Positions 52,517 to 61,461 are shown, counted from the stretch's first letter. The stretch is DNA of 64,000 bases from G963665925 sp050596425 (GCF_050596425.1 NZ_CP192292.1:2170001-2234000), one strand, 5' to 3'. The notes: generated by a model not told the origin, from the sequence alone. A program made the numbers and translations.

Positions 52517-53272
52517 GTGAAATTTATTGGTATAGATTTGGCTTGGACATATAAAAACGAAACAGGACTTTGTGTTATGGATGACACAGGAAATGTTCTC
52601 TATTTGGATGCCCAGGTCTACTCAGATGAGGCCCTTGTTGAGAAAATACTGGAGTATGGTCACGATGACTTATGTGTGGCTGTAGATGCCCCTTTGGTTA
52701 TTGCCAATCAAACAGGGGCAAGGGAGGCAGACCGACTGGTAACGCGGGCAAGATTCCATGGACACAGGCTCATGCTCTTCATGGCCAATCGGTCCTTCTT
52801 TGAAAAAACCTATGGCGGTATTCGTGGAGAGGTGCTTTCTACAAAAATCAAGGCATCTGTACTGAACCAGCTGAGCAAACCCATTCATTTTGATTTTGTC
52901 GCTCAGGACGGAAAAAGTGTATTGGTGGAGACCTTTCCTACAGGCATTTATTGTGGGCTCTTTCCCGAACTTTATCCTGCGCCTTATAAGATTAAAGGAA
53001 GACTTCCTTATAAAGAAAGTCATGACAACTTGCACAAAATTTTAAGACGCCTATGTGCCCTTGAAGACGATTTTGACATGACGGGAATAAAAGATCACTT
53101 TGACATTGAAGGTCAAAGTATTAAAAGAAAGGACCATAAGCACATTGAGGATAAGTTAGACGCTTTTTTAAGTGCCTACGGACTTTTTGCAATTTATAAA
53201 GAAAAAGCCACGGCCCACTGCTTTGGCGAAATCCATGACGGGTTTATAACCATTCCTGTCAGTAAAACATAG
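52517..53272 (+). CDS. DUF429-family protein (predicted RNase H-like nuclease)
   Basis: A 251-residue protein. It begins MKFIGIDLAWTYKNETGLCV, with GIDLAW the typical first strand of DUF429, and has VAVDAPLVI as the second acidic motif. ETFPTGIYCGLFPEL and DKLDAFLSAYGLFA are further conserved segments. The fold is predicted to be RNase H-like; no activity is established. The start is GTG at 52517, six bases after GGAGTGG. It stands alone between the metA terminator and the sigma-54 regulator gene, and its function cannot be deduced from context. Confidence 0.78.
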   Translation: MKFIGIDLAWTYKNETGLCVMDDTGNVLYLDAQVYSDEALVEKILEYGHDDLCVAVDAPLVIANQTGAREADRLVTRARFHGHRLMLFMANRSFFEKTYGGIRGEVLSTKIKASVLNQLSKPIHFDFVAQDGKSVLVETFPTGIYCGLFPELYPAPYKIKGRLPYKESHDNLHKILRRLCALEDDFDMTGIKDHFDIEGQSIKRKDHKHIEDKLDAFLSAYGLFAIYKEKATAHCFGEIHDGFITIPVSKT

Positions 53273-53354
53273 ACTTATGATTCATAGATTGAAACATTGT
53301 TAAAAAAATGTTAAAGTCAATTTGGTAAACCTATGTACAGATGGTGGTGGAAAA

Positions 53355-54824
53355 ATGAAATCAGATAAAAGGGTCATGCAGGATTCATGTGCAAAAAAAG
53401 ACTGCAGGGCCTATATGAATGTGGTTGAAGAACTAAGTGAATTTAAAAAAATAACTAGAAAACTGGATACAGTTCTAGAATCGTCTTATGATGGCATATT
53501 TATAACGGATGGCAATGCTGTAACAACTCGAGTCAACAAGGCTTATGAGCGGATAACAGGTATTCGAGCGGATGATATTATGGGCAAGCATGTTAATATT
53601 CTTGTTGACCAGGGCATTATATCAAAGGCTTGCAGTACAGTTGTACAGCGAACACGTGATGTGGTAACCATGCACCAGAAGCTTTCATCAGGAAAGATCC
53701 TGCTTGTGACAGGCACACCCATATTTGATGACCACGGTGAAATCGAAATGATTGTGACCAATGTTCGAGATATAACAGAACTACAAAGGCTCAGGGAGGA
53801 ACTTTATGAACGGGATAGAAAGATGGATATGTACAACACAAAGTTGGAATCCCTTCGTAAAACCCTTAATGAGAAAAGTTCTATTTATTCAAGAGACGGA
53901 AAAATGGTCCGTATACTAGAAGCGGCAAAAAGGGTGGCAAGCCATGATACAACTGTATTGATAACAGGAGAGACCGGTGTTGGTAAAGAGCGTATGGCTG
54001 AATTCATTCATCAAAATAGCCTGCGTAGTGAAAAAAAACTTATCTCTGTAAACTGTGGTGCCATTCCAGATTCTCTCATTGAGTCAGCCCTTTTTGGATA
54101 TGTTTCGGGAGCCTTCACCGGAGCCAAGGCCAGTGGTAAAGTGGGTCTTTTTGAAGAAGCCAATGGAGGAACAATATTCCTAGATGAGATCGGTGAACTG
54201 CCTTATAATGTACAGGCAAAACTTCTAAGAGTTCTTCAGGAACAAGAAATACAGCGTGTTGGTAGTGTGGAAACAACAAAAATCAATGTGCGGATTATTG
54301 CGGCCACAAATAAGGATTTAAAAGCCATGTCAGAAGAGGGGACATTTCGAAAAGATCTCTTTTACAGATTGAATATTATTCCCATACATATTCCGCCCCT
54401 TCGAGAGAGAAAGGCTGATATAGTACCGCTTATCAATACATTCTTGAATGCATTAAATTTAGAATATGATGAAGAGAAGAGACTTTCAAAAGACACTTAT
54501 GAAAAACTCTATAGATACGCTTGGCCTGGAAATATACGTGAACTGAAGAATGTTGTAGAGCGGGTTTTTGTCATGTGCCAGGATGACACAATACTTTCCA
54601 ATGAACTCCCCGTTGAAGTGGACCACCATATTGACTTGGGGGCCAGTGTTCCAAGAGGGAATTTGAAAGATGCTGTGGCACGACTAGAATCTCAAATGAT
54701 AGCCAATGCTTATGATGAATATGGCAACGTAAGAGACGCTGCAAAATCACTTGGCATAGATGCCTCTACATTTGTTAGAAAAAGAAGTAAATACGAAAAG
54801 ATTGTTAAGGATGTAACGAGTTGA
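53355..54824 (+). CDS. Sigma-54-dependent enhancer-binding protein with PAS sensor
   Basis: A 489-residue activator. A PAS domain spans about 45-150 (LESSYDGIFITDGNAVTTRV). It is joined by a coiled coil to an AAA+ domain. Walker A is GETGVGKE near residue 205. The sigma-54 contact loop is an intact GAFTGA at residues 252-257. Walker B is GTIFLDEIGELP, followed by the arginine finger region RKDLFYRLN. A Fis-type helix-turn-helix lies at the C-terminus (VRDAAKSLGIDASTFVRKR). No receiver domain is present, so it probably senses a small molecule through PAS. The following intergenic region holds candidate enhancers and a sigma-54 promoter, so it very likely controls the abfD operon. The start at 53355 has a modest ribosome site (GGTGGTGG). 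Confidence 0.92.
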   Translation: MKSDKRVMQDSCAKKDCRAYMNVVEELSEFKKITRKLDTVLESSYDGIFITDGNAVTTRVNKAYERITGIRADDIMGKHVNILVDQGIISKACSTVVQRTRDVVTMHQKLSSGKILLVTGTPIFDDHGEIEMIVTNVRDITELQRLREELYERDRKMDMYNTKLESLRKTLNEKSSIYSRDGKMVRILEAAKRVASHDTTVLITGETGVGKERMAEFIHQNSLRSEKKLISVNCGAIPDSLIESALFGYVSGAFTGAKASGKVGLFEEANGGTIFLDEIGELPYNVQAKLLRVLQEQEIQRVGSVETTKINVRIIAATNKDLKAMSEEGTFRKDLFYRLNIIPIHIPPLRERKADIVPLINTFLNALNLEYDEEKRLSKDTYEKLYRYAWPGNIRELKNVVERVFVMCQDDTILSNELPVEVDHHIDLGASVPRGNLKDAVARLESQMIANAYDEYGNVRDAAKSLGIDASTFVRKRSKYEKIVKDVTS

Positions 54825-54830
54825 TAGGAT

Positions 54831-54868
54831 CTGTTGCGATACTGCAACGTGGTGCAAAAATGCAACAG
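54831..54868 (+). promoter_or_regulatory. Candidate enhancer site 1 for the sigma-54 activator
   Basis: CTGTTGC (54831-54837) is the inverted complement of GCAACAG (54862-54868). In between, GCAAC (54844-54848) and TGCAAAAATGCA (54853-54864) repeat the same half-site. It lies roughly 250-285 bp before the inferred abfD start, a normal enhancer distance. Confidence 0.6.
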
Positions 54869-54923
54869 ACCGTGATTTGTGATATAGAACCGCACAAAGA
54901 CAAGGCTTTTGCTTGTGAGTGAA

Positions 54924-54962
54924 AAAGGGTGGTGTTGCAAAAATGCAACACCACCCTTTATT
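54924..54962 (+). promoter_or_regulatory. Candidate enhancer site 2, also a terminator of the regulator gene
   Basis: A perfect 16-bp inverted repeat, AAAGGGTGGTGTTGCA with its complement, has an AAAA loop (54924-54959). The core TGTTGCA-N4-TGCAACA matches the half-sites of site 1. The stem is followed by TTTATTTT, so the RNA would also terminate the activator gene. Confidence 0.65.
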
Positions 54963-55091
54963 TTGTACTGGATTAAAAACAATATTGAGATATTATTGTT
55001 AAATGCGTAACAAAATACTTTTTGCTTATACAAGGCTCATAGCAAGGCTTTTGGACGTGGTATAGATAAAAGTTTAACAGAAAAAGAAAAG

Positions 55092-55108
55092 TTGGCATGT
55101 GAGTTGCG
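55092..55108 (+). promoter_or_regulatory. Sigma-54 (-24/-12) promoter of the abfD operon
   Basis: TTGGCATGTGAGTTGCG matches the sigma-54 consensus TGGCAC-N5-TTGCA. The invariant GG is at 55094-55095 and GC at 55106-55107, ten bases between. Transcription should start near 55119, giving a leader of about 40 bases. Confidence 0.85.
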
Positions 55109-55159
55109 TTAATTAAAAGTGACTGAAAGACATGGAGAACAATATTAGGAGTGATTAAA

Positions 55160-56653
55160 ATGGCGTTAATGACAAAAGAGCAGTATATTGAAAGCCTTAG
55201 AAAAATGAATCTTAAAGTTTACCTTTTTGGTGAGCTGATTGACAATCCAGTGGATCATCCAGTGATTCGACCATCTCTAAACTCTGTAGCTATGACATAT
55301 GAACTGGCACATCATGATGAGCATAAAGATCTTATGACAGCCACTTCAAATTTAACGGGGGAGACAGTCAACAGGTTTTGTCATCTTCACCAAAGCACAG
55401 AAGACCTTAAAAATAAGGTGAAAATGCTTCGTCTGCTTGGACAAAAAACAGGATCATGTTTCCAAAGATGTGTTGGCATGGATGCCTTCAATGCTGTATA
55501 CAGCACAACATATGAAATAGATAAGGCGCACGGCACAAACTATCATGAAAACTTCAAAGCATATATGAAGTTTGTCCAGGACAATGACTTGGTTGTTGAT
55601 GGCGCTATGACAGATCCAAAAGGGGATAGAGGCCTAGCACCATCTCAGCAGGAAGACCCTGATATGTACCTTCGCATTGTAGAAGAAAGGGAAGATGGCA
55701 TAATAGTACGTGGTGCAAAAGCGCATCAAACAGGTGCTGTAAACTCTCACGAACACCTTATCATGCCAACGATTGCCATGCGTGAAGAGGATAAAGACTA
55801 TGCTGTGAGTTTTGCTGTCCCAAGCGATGCTGAAGGTGTCTTTATGATTTATGGCCGTCAGTCCTGTGATGCTAGAAAAATGGAAGAAGAAGCTGATATT
55901 GATCTAGGCAACAGCCAATTTGGTGGACATGAAGTTCTGGTTGTCTTTGATGATGTTTTCGTCCCAAATGATCGCATCTTCTTAAAGAAAGAACATGAAT
56001 TTGCAGGCATGATGGTGGAACGTTTTGCCGGTTACCATAGACAATCTTACGGTGGATGTAAAGTTGGTGTGGGCGATGTACTTATCGGTGCGGCAGCCCT
56101 AGCGGCAGAATATAATGGCGTGAAAAAAGCAAGCCATATCAAAGACAAGCTCATTGAAATGACACACTTAAACGAAACGCTTTATAGCTGTGGCATTGCA
56201 TGCTCATCAGAGGGCACGAAAATGGAAGCTGGCAACTATATGATTAACCTTCTTCTTGCTAATGTGTGTAAGCAGAATGTCACAAGAATGCCATATGAAA
56301 TTTCAAGATTGGCTGAAGACATAGCAGGTGGACTCATGGTGACATTGCCATCTGAAAAAGATTTCAACCATCCAGTTATTGGTCCATACGTTGATAAATA
56401 CTTCAAGGCTAAGAGCGATGTGCCAACTGAACATAGAATGCGTATCTTGCGTCTTGTTGAAAATATGACTCTTGGAACAGCGGCTGTAGGCTATAGAACA
56501 GAATCTATGCATGGTGCCGGTTCGCCTCAGGCGCAACGTATCATGATTGCACGTCAGGGCAATATAGAAGGTAAAAAAGAATTGGCAAAAGCCATTGCTA
56601 AAATTGACGACAATGTGTCTGTTGAGAAAGTATCTAACTCAAAAGCCCAGTAG
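55160..56653 (+). CDS. abfD: 4-hydroxybutyryl-CoA dehydratase / vinylacetyl-CoA isomerase
   Basis: AbfD of 497 residues. It dehydrates 4-hydroxybutyryl-CoA to crotonyl-CoA by a ketyl-radical mechanism with FAD and a [4Fe-4S] cluster. All four known cluster ligands are present with the right spacing: Cys100 and Cys104 (TGSCFQRCVGMD), His293 and Cys300 (YHRQSYGGCK). They correspond to Cys99, Cys103, His292 and Cys299 of the Clostridium aminobutyricum enzyme. TAGGAG precedes ATG 55160; the GTG at 55151 would overlap that site. It is the first gene after the sigma-54 promoter, followed by a 256-base gap with a large hairpin. Confidence 0.96.
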   Translation: MALMTKEQYIESLRKMNLKVYLFGELIDNPVDHPVIRPSLNSVAMTYELAHHDEHKDLMTATSNLTGETVNRFCHLHQSTEDLKNKVKMLRLLGQKTGSCFQRCVGMDAFNAVYSTTYEIDKAHGTNYHENFKAYMKFVQDNDLVVDGAMTDPKGDRGLAPSQQEDPDMYLRIVEEREDGIIVRGAKAHQTGAVNSHEHLIMPTIAMREEDKDYAVSFAVPSDAEGVFMIYGRQSCDARKMEEEADIDLGNSQFGGHEVLVVFDDVFVPNDRIFLKKEHEFAGMMVERFAGYHRQSYGGCKVGVGDVLIGAAALAAEYNGVKKASHIKDKLIEMTHLNETLYSCGIACSSEGTKMEAGNYMINLLLANVCKQNVTRMPYEISRLAEDIAGGLMVTLPSEKDFNHPVIGPYVDKYFKAKSDVPTEHRMRILRLVENMTLGTAAVGYRTESMHGAGSPQAQRIMIARQGNIEGKKELAKAIAKIDDNVSVEKVSNSKAQ

Positions 56654-56717
56654 ATAAGTTGGTAAGCTCAGTCAGATTATAATATAAAAACCTTAATCAG
56701 TTGAAATTTTCTAAATC

Positions 56718-56819
56718 GAGCGCTTGCAAAATTGCAGATTTAGGGCACCACCATATATTGTTTCAAATATTTCCTTTATATGTGGTGGTGACTCACAGAG
56801 GATATTTTGCAAGTCGCTC
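56718..56819 (+). other. Large nested inverted repeat between abfD and the NifU-like gene
   Basis: Outer arms GAGCG-C-TTGCAAAAT (56718-56732) and ATTTTGCAA-GT-CGCTC (56804-56819) enclose CACCACCATATA (56746-56757) with TATATGTGGTGGTG (56777-56790). The left arm also contains TTGCAAAATTGCA, close to the enhancer half-sites upstream of abfD. There is no T-tract. It may shape mRNA stability between abfD and the later genes, or be another activator site. The rest of the 256-base gap shows no gene. Confidence 0.55.
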
Positions 56820-56909
56820 TCTATAGATAGTCCTACATAAATATCAAACATGTATGCATAAAAGTATAATTATTTGATTGCACTGGGACCATAAAGTGAG
56901 TGATGGAAT

Positions 56910-57194
56910 ATGAATGATGTTTTTGAACGTGTTCAACATGTACTAAACAGCAAGGTTAGAAAAAGCTTACGACGTCACGGCGGAGACATTGAACTGATCT
57001 CTGTGGATGGTGGCGAAGTGAGGGTTCGTTTTCTTGGAGCCTGCAGAACATGCAGTGCAGCACAGATGACGGTCGAGGATGTTGTTGAGGCCAGCATCCT
57101 CGAGAACCTCCCTGAAATTAAGAGGGTGATCCTTGTAACAGATGTGGACGAAAGTATGTGGAGCATGGCCAAGCAGATTTTAAGAGCAGGCTAG
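56910..57194 (+). CDS. NifU-like C-terminal-domain iron-sulfur protein
   Basis: A 94-residue protein consisting of the NifU C-terminal (Nfu) domain alone. The cluster-binding pair is CRTC in FLGACRTCSAAQMTVED, and the N-terminal segment VRKSLRRHGGDIELISVDGG is typical. Such proteins carry or deliver a [4Fe-4S] cluster. Its location inside the abfD operon suggests a dedicated carrier for the AbfD cluster, which is inference. Only a weak ribosome site (AGTGAGTGATGG) precedes it. A 146-base gap separates it from the CoA-transferase gene. Confidence 0.85.
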   Translation: MNDVFERVQHVLNSKVRKSLRRHGGDIELISVDGGEVRVRFLGACRTCSAAQMTVEDVVEASILENLPEIKRVILVTDVDESMWSMAKQILRAG

Positions 57195-57340
57195 TTGTTC
57201 AGGCATATGAAAGAAAATTCAAAAGGGGCTGTTCTAATATATATATCGAAGCACTTAGAACGAGATATGTGGGTGAAAAACCAATCAACATACCCCTATA
57301 TGTAAAAATATATAAAATAAAGAAAAAAAAGGAGGTTTCA

Positions 57341-58633
57341 ATGGGCTGGGAAAAAATATATCAAAGCAAGCTCGTCAGTGCTGAGTCAGCAGCACAAGCC
57401 ATTCCTTCAAATTCTCGCATGGTACTTGGACATGCTGCATCGACACCGGTTGATGTTCTAAAAGCAATGACAGATGCCAAAGAAAATTATAAAGATGTTG
57501 AGATTGTCCATATGTTGTGTCTGGGCGAAGGCAAATACCTAGCAGAAGACATGAAGGGACATTTTAGACACAATGCTTTATTTGTAGGTGGCAATTCAAG
57601 AAAGGCTATTGAAAGAAATCAGGCAGACTACACACCATGCTTTTTCAACGAAGTGCCAGGGCTTTTTAAAGAAGGCAGACTGCCTGTTGATGTGGCTCTG
57701 ATTCAAGTTAGTCGACCTGATGCGAAGGGCATGTGTAGCTTTGGACTGTCCAGTGACTATACAAAGCCTGCTGCAGAATGTGCAAAAATCGTCATTGCTG
57801 AGGTGAATGAGCAAATGCCAAGGGTTGGTGGGGACAACTTTATTCATGTTTCAGACCTAGATTATATTGTCGAAACAAATAATCCCCTATATGAAATCCC
57901 TCTACCTCGCATTGGAGATGTGGAAAAAGCCATCGGCGAAAACTGCGCCAAACTTGTTGAGGATGGATCAACCCTGCAACTTGGCATAGGGGCTATCCCA
58001 GATGCTGTTCTCATGTTCTTAAAAGACAAGAAGGACCTTGGTATTCATACAGAAATGTTTTCCGATGGCATTCTTGAACTCGTAGAAGCGGGTGTGGTTA
58101 ACGGGCGTAAAAAATCCCTGCATCCTGGGAAGATGATTTCAACATTCCTCATGGGAAGCAAGGCCCTTTATGATTTCGTGGACAACAACCCTCTTGTTGA
58201 ATTGCATCCAGTAGATTATGTGAACCATCCTGCTGTTATTATGCAAAATGACAATATTGTTTCCATAAATTCATGTATTCAAGTGGATTTAATGGGTCAG
58301 GTTGTGTCTGAAACAATTGGATTAAAACAGTTTAGTGGTGTAGGTGGACAGGTGGACTATGTACGCGGCGCCAGTATGGCAAAGGGCGGCAAGTCTATTA
58401 TTGCCATTCCATCAACAGCATCAAAGGGTAAGGTTTCAAGAATTGTGCCATTTATTGATGAAGGCAGTGCTGTTACAACAACAAGAAACGATGTCCATTA
58501 TATTGTTACTGAGTTTGGTGTGGCTGAACTCAAGGGCAAAACGCTGAGACAGCGTGCTCAGGCCCTCATTCAAGTGGCCCATCCAGATTTCAAAGAGGAG
58601 CTTATTGAGTCGTTTAATAAAAGGTTTATATAG
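57341..58633 (+). CDS. abfT: 4-hydroxybutyrate CoA-transferase
   Basis: A class I (acetyl-CoA hydrolase/transferase family) enzyme of 430 residues. It activates 4-hydroxybutyrate with acetyl-CoA or another acyl-CoA. Glu238 in GIHTEMFSDG aligns with the catalytic Glu238 of Clostridium aminobutyricum AbfT, and the CoA-binding GIGAIPDAVL and QVDLMGQVVSE stretches are intact. It equals Cat2 of Clostridium kluyveri. ATG 57341 follows AAAAGGAGG; the longer frame reaching back to 57158 overlaps the NifU-like gene and has no family similarity. Confidence 0.95.
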   Translation: MGWEKIYQSKLVSAESAAQAIPSNSRMVLGHAASTPVDVLKAMTDAKENYKDVEIVHMLCLGEGKYLAEDMKGHFRHNALFVGGNSRKAIERNQADYTPCFFNEVPGLFKEGRLPVDVALIQVSRPDAKGMCSFGLSSDYTKPAAECAKIVIAEVNEQMPRVGGDNFIHVSDLDYIVETNNPLYEIPLPRIGDVEKAIGENCAKLVEDGSTLQLGIGAIPDAVLMFLKDKKDLGIHTEMFSDGILELVEAGVVNGRKKSLHPGKMISTFLMGSKALYDFVDNNPLVELHPVDYVNHPAVIMQNDNIVSINSCIQVDLMGQVVSETIGLKQFSGVGGQVDYVRGASMAKGGKSIIAIPSTASKGKVSRIVPFIDEGSAVTTTRNDVHYIVTEFGVAELKGKTLRQRAQALIQVAHPDFKEELIESFNKRFI

Positions 58634-58647
58634 AAAAAGGTGAACAT

Positions 58648-59763
58648 ATGCAATTATTCAAACTGGGATCAAAGATTCATCAATTTGGCGTTTTCGATGA
58701 ATTTGCTAAGAATTTTGAAATTGGTGAGGGTGACTTGGTTCTGACACATGGCTTTCTTTACGAACCATTTATGAAGTCCCTTGATCTGAAGGCAGATTTT
58801 ATCATTCAAGAATCATTTGGCTCAGGTGAGCCTTCTGATGAAATGATGAATGCTATTTTGACAGAAGCCAAGCGCAAGCCGTTTGACAGAATATTTGCCA
58901 TTGGCGGGGGCACAGTGCTTGATATTGCCAAGCTCCTTGTTTTAAAAGACGTAAATAATGTTGTGGATGCTTTTGAAAAAAAGATACCACTTATTAAGGA
59001 AAAATCCCTCATTGCTGTTCCAACAACTTGTGGAACTGGAAGTGAAGTGACAAACATAACAATTGCTGAGATTAAATCCAAGCAAACAAAAATGGGATTA
59101 GCTGTAGACCAACTTATCCCAGATGACGCTGTTTTAATTCCTGAGCTCCTTCGTGGACTTCCATATAAATTCTATATCTATAGCTCTATCGATGCTCTGA
59201 TTCATGCCATAGAAGCGTATGTGTCTCCAAAGTCGAATGAATATACGCGCATGTTTAGCATTAACGCCATTGAGACGATTATGGAAATTTATAATGGCAT
59301 CCTTAAAGAGGGTGAGGAATACCGCTTTGAGAGGCTAGAAGATATGGCAGTGGCAAGCAACCTAGCCGGCATTGCCTTTGGTAATGCAGGTGTAGGTGCT
59401 GTTCATGCCTTGTCATATCCTCTTGGCGGAATGTACCATGTGCCTCATGGCGAAGCAAATTATCAGTTTTTTACGGAAGTCTTTAAGCTGTACAACAAGA
59501 AAGATCCGGACGGTAGAATCAAGAATGTCAATGAACTGCTTTCAAACATTCTTGGAGTGGATCAACAGAAGGTATATGAAGAACTGGAAGACGTTTTAGG
59601 TCAGTTGTTATCTAAGAATAAACTAAGCACTTATGGGATGAAGGAATCTGAAATTGAGTCTTTCACTGATAGTGTGATCACGGGACAACAACGCCTGCTT
59701 GCCAACAACTATGTTGAATTTTCACGTGAAGACATCCAGGGAATCTATACAAGACTGTATTAA
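58648..59763 (+). CDS. 4hbD: 4-hydroxybutyrate dehydrogenase
   Basis: An iron-type (group III) alcohol dehydrogenase of 371 residues. It reduces succinate semialdehyde to 4-hydroxybutyrate with NADH, or runs in reverse. The NAD-binding AIGGGTVLDIAKLL and the metal ligands in SSIDALIHAIEAYVS and VGAVHALSYPLGGMYHVPHG are present. Length and context match 4HbD of Clostridium kluyveri. AAAAAGGTG precedes the ATG 14 bases after abfT. Confidence 0.94.
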   Translation: MQLFKLGSKIHQFGVFDEFAKNFEIGEGDLVLTHGFLYEPFMKSLDLKADFIIQESFGSGEPSDEMMNAILTEAKRKPFDRIFAIGGGTVLDIAKLLVLKDVNNVVDAFEKKIPLIKEKSLIAVPTTCGTGSEVTNITIAEIKSKQTKMGLAVDQLIPDDAVLIPELLRGLPYKFYIYSSIDALIHAIEAYVSPKSNEYTRMFSINAIETIMEIYNGILKEGEEYRFERLEDMAVASNLAGIAFGNAGVGAVHALSYPLGGMYHVPHGEANYQFFTEVFKLYNKKDPDGRIKNVNELLSNILGVDQQKVYEELEDVLGQLLSKNKLSTYGMKESEIESFTDSVITGQQRLLANNYVEFSREDIQGIYTRLY

Positions 59764-59781
59764 GGTGACGGAGGTAAGACA

Positions 59782-61146
59782 ATGTTAAATGAAATGATTC
59801 AAAAATCAAGACAAGCCCAAAAAGAATTTGAAAGCTTTTCTCAGCCCCAAGTCGATAGAATTGTAAGAGAGATTGGCAAAGTTGTCTATGACAATGCGGA
59901 AATGCTGGCGGAAATGGCAATAGAAGAAACGCGCATGGGCGTGTATGAGCATAAGGTGGCTAAGAACAAGGGCAAGGCAAAGGTGATTTGGAACGACCTG
60001 AAAGACAAAAAGTCAGTGGGAGAAATTTATAGGGATCCTATAACAAATATTGTTGAAATCGCCAAGCCAATCGGTGTGGTTGGTGCGGTAACACCGACAA
60101 CAAATCCTATTGTAACACCTATGTGCAATGCCATGTTTGCAGTCAAGGGTAGAAATTCAATCATTGTAGCCCCTCATCCAAGAGCGAAAAATTGCAGTGC
60201 TAAAACTGTAGAGCTCATAAATGCTCGCATTCGTGAACTGGGTGCACCAGAAGGTCTGGTTCAGATCATTGACCAGCCATCCATTGACAAGACCAATGAA
60301 CTTATGCAATTGGCAGACGTGGTTGTGGCAACAGGTGGTATGGGCATGGTTAAGGCTGCCTATTCAAGCGGAAAACCTGCTTATGGGGTTGGCGCTGGCA
60401 ATGTTCAAGTTATTGTTGATAGAGATATTGACTTTAATGCGGCTGCACAGAAAATTATTGATGGTAGAACGTTTGACAATGGCATTATCTGTTCTGGGGA
60501 ACAGTCTGTTATTGCTCACGCGGATGACTTTGATGCCGTTATGAAAGCATTCTCTGACAATGGTGCCTACGTTGTCACATCAGATGAGGAAAAAGCTAAG
60601 TTTAGAAATGCCATTTTTAGTGGAGACCACATGAATAAGGATGTCGTGGGACAATCTACAGAAAAAATTGCCCAAATGGCTGGTGTTGAAATACCAAAGA
60701 ACACACGTGTGATTCTTCTTGAAGCAGACGGTATTGGCAACGAAGACATTCTATGCAAGGAGAAAATGTGCCCTGTCATGGTCACTTTCAAATATCAAAC
60801 GTTTGATGAAGCCGTTCAAATTGCCAAAACGAACCTTGAAATAGAAGGCAATGGACACAGTGCGGCCATTCATTCAGACAATATTGATAATATTAAAAAA
60901 GTTGGAGAGGTTCTATCTGTATCAAGACTTGTCGTGAATGCACCATCAGCTACAACGGCTGGCGGCAGTTTCTTCAACGGATTCTCACCATCAACAACAC
61001 TAGGATGTGGCAGCTGGGGGAATAATTCAATCTCAGAAAACTTCACTTACAAGCATCTGTTGAATATTTCAAGAATTGGTCTTCTTCGTGAAGATGTAAA
61101 GGTTCTTGGCGATGATGAAATTTGGGCATTTAGCACGTCTGCATAA
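59782..61146 (+). CDS. sucD: CoA-acylating succinate semialdehyde dehydrogenase
   Basis: A 454-residue aldehyde dehydrogenase of the CoA-dependent type. It reduces succinyl-CoA to succinate semialdehyde with NAD(P)H. The catalytic cysteine is Cys237 in FDNGIICSGEQ. The substrate-side segment GVVGAVTPTTNPIVTPMCN and the C-terminal TTLGCGSWGNNSISENFTYK are typical of the SucD/EutE/AdhE group. The neighbours 4hbD, abfT and abfD favour succinyl-CoA as substrate over acetyl-CoA. GGAGG precedes the ATG. No strong terminator follows directly. Confidence 0.9.
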   Translation: MLNEMIQKSRQAQKEFESFSQPQVDRIVREIGKVVYDNAEMLAEMAIEETRMGVYEHKVAKNKGKAKVIWNDLKDKKSVGEIYRDPITNIVEIAKPIGVVGAVTPTTNPIVTPMCNAMFAVKGRNSIIVAPHPRAKNCSAKTVELINARIRELGAPEGLVQIIDQPSIDKTNELMQLADVVVATGGMGMVKAAYSSGKPAYGVGAGNVQVIVDRDIDFNAAAQKIIDGRTFDNGIICSGEQSVIAHADDFDAVMKAFSDNGAYVVTSDEEKAKFRNAIFSGDHMNKDVVGQSTEKIAQMAGVEIPKNTRVILLEADGIGNEDILCKEKMCPVMVTFKYQTFDEAVQIAKTNLEIEGNGHSAAIHSDNIDNIKKVGEVLSVSRLVVNAPSATTAGGSFFNGFSPSTTLGCGSWGNNSISENFTYKHLLNISRIGLLREDVKVLGDDEIWAFSTSA

Positions 61147-61269
61147 CCCTACAGAGTAGACTGTGAGCCTTAATATAAGCCCTCTTGTAAAAGAGGCAAA
61201 ATATACGGAAATTCCCGCATAGGCCATGCGCTGAAATTTCGTGACGACAATTTCACCGACCTGCTAAAA

Positions 61270-61461
61270 CCGACCAAATCAATACCTTTTAGTAGAAATG
61301 AAAGACTTGACCCTATCCCTACATGGGCTTGACTTTCATGAAGTTGATCGAGTGTTAAAGTAAGATAGTATCAAAAAAGACAATATCAAAGTAAAACCGT
61401 ATAGACTTGAATATGAATTCTACATTATGAGTAAACGCAAGAAAATGTATGAAAAGCATTA
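61270..61461 (+). pseudogene. Possible degenerate open frame in the post-sucD gap
   Basis: One reading frame from about 61270 carries MKDLTLSLHGLDFHEVDRVL from ATG 61298. It meets TAA at 61361-61363, then continues in the same frame as YRLEYEFYIMSKRKKMYEKH to a final stop. The two halves in one frame separated by a single stop look like a decayed gene. ATGAAAG (61298) and CTTTCAT (61332) also form an inverted repeat. No family is recognised. The rest of 61147-61575 shows no gene. Confidence 0.25.

Noticed and set aside
57158..57340. N-terminal extension of the CoA-transferase
   Set aside because: It overlaps the NifU-like gene and has no family similarity. AAAAGGAGG precedes ATG 57341.
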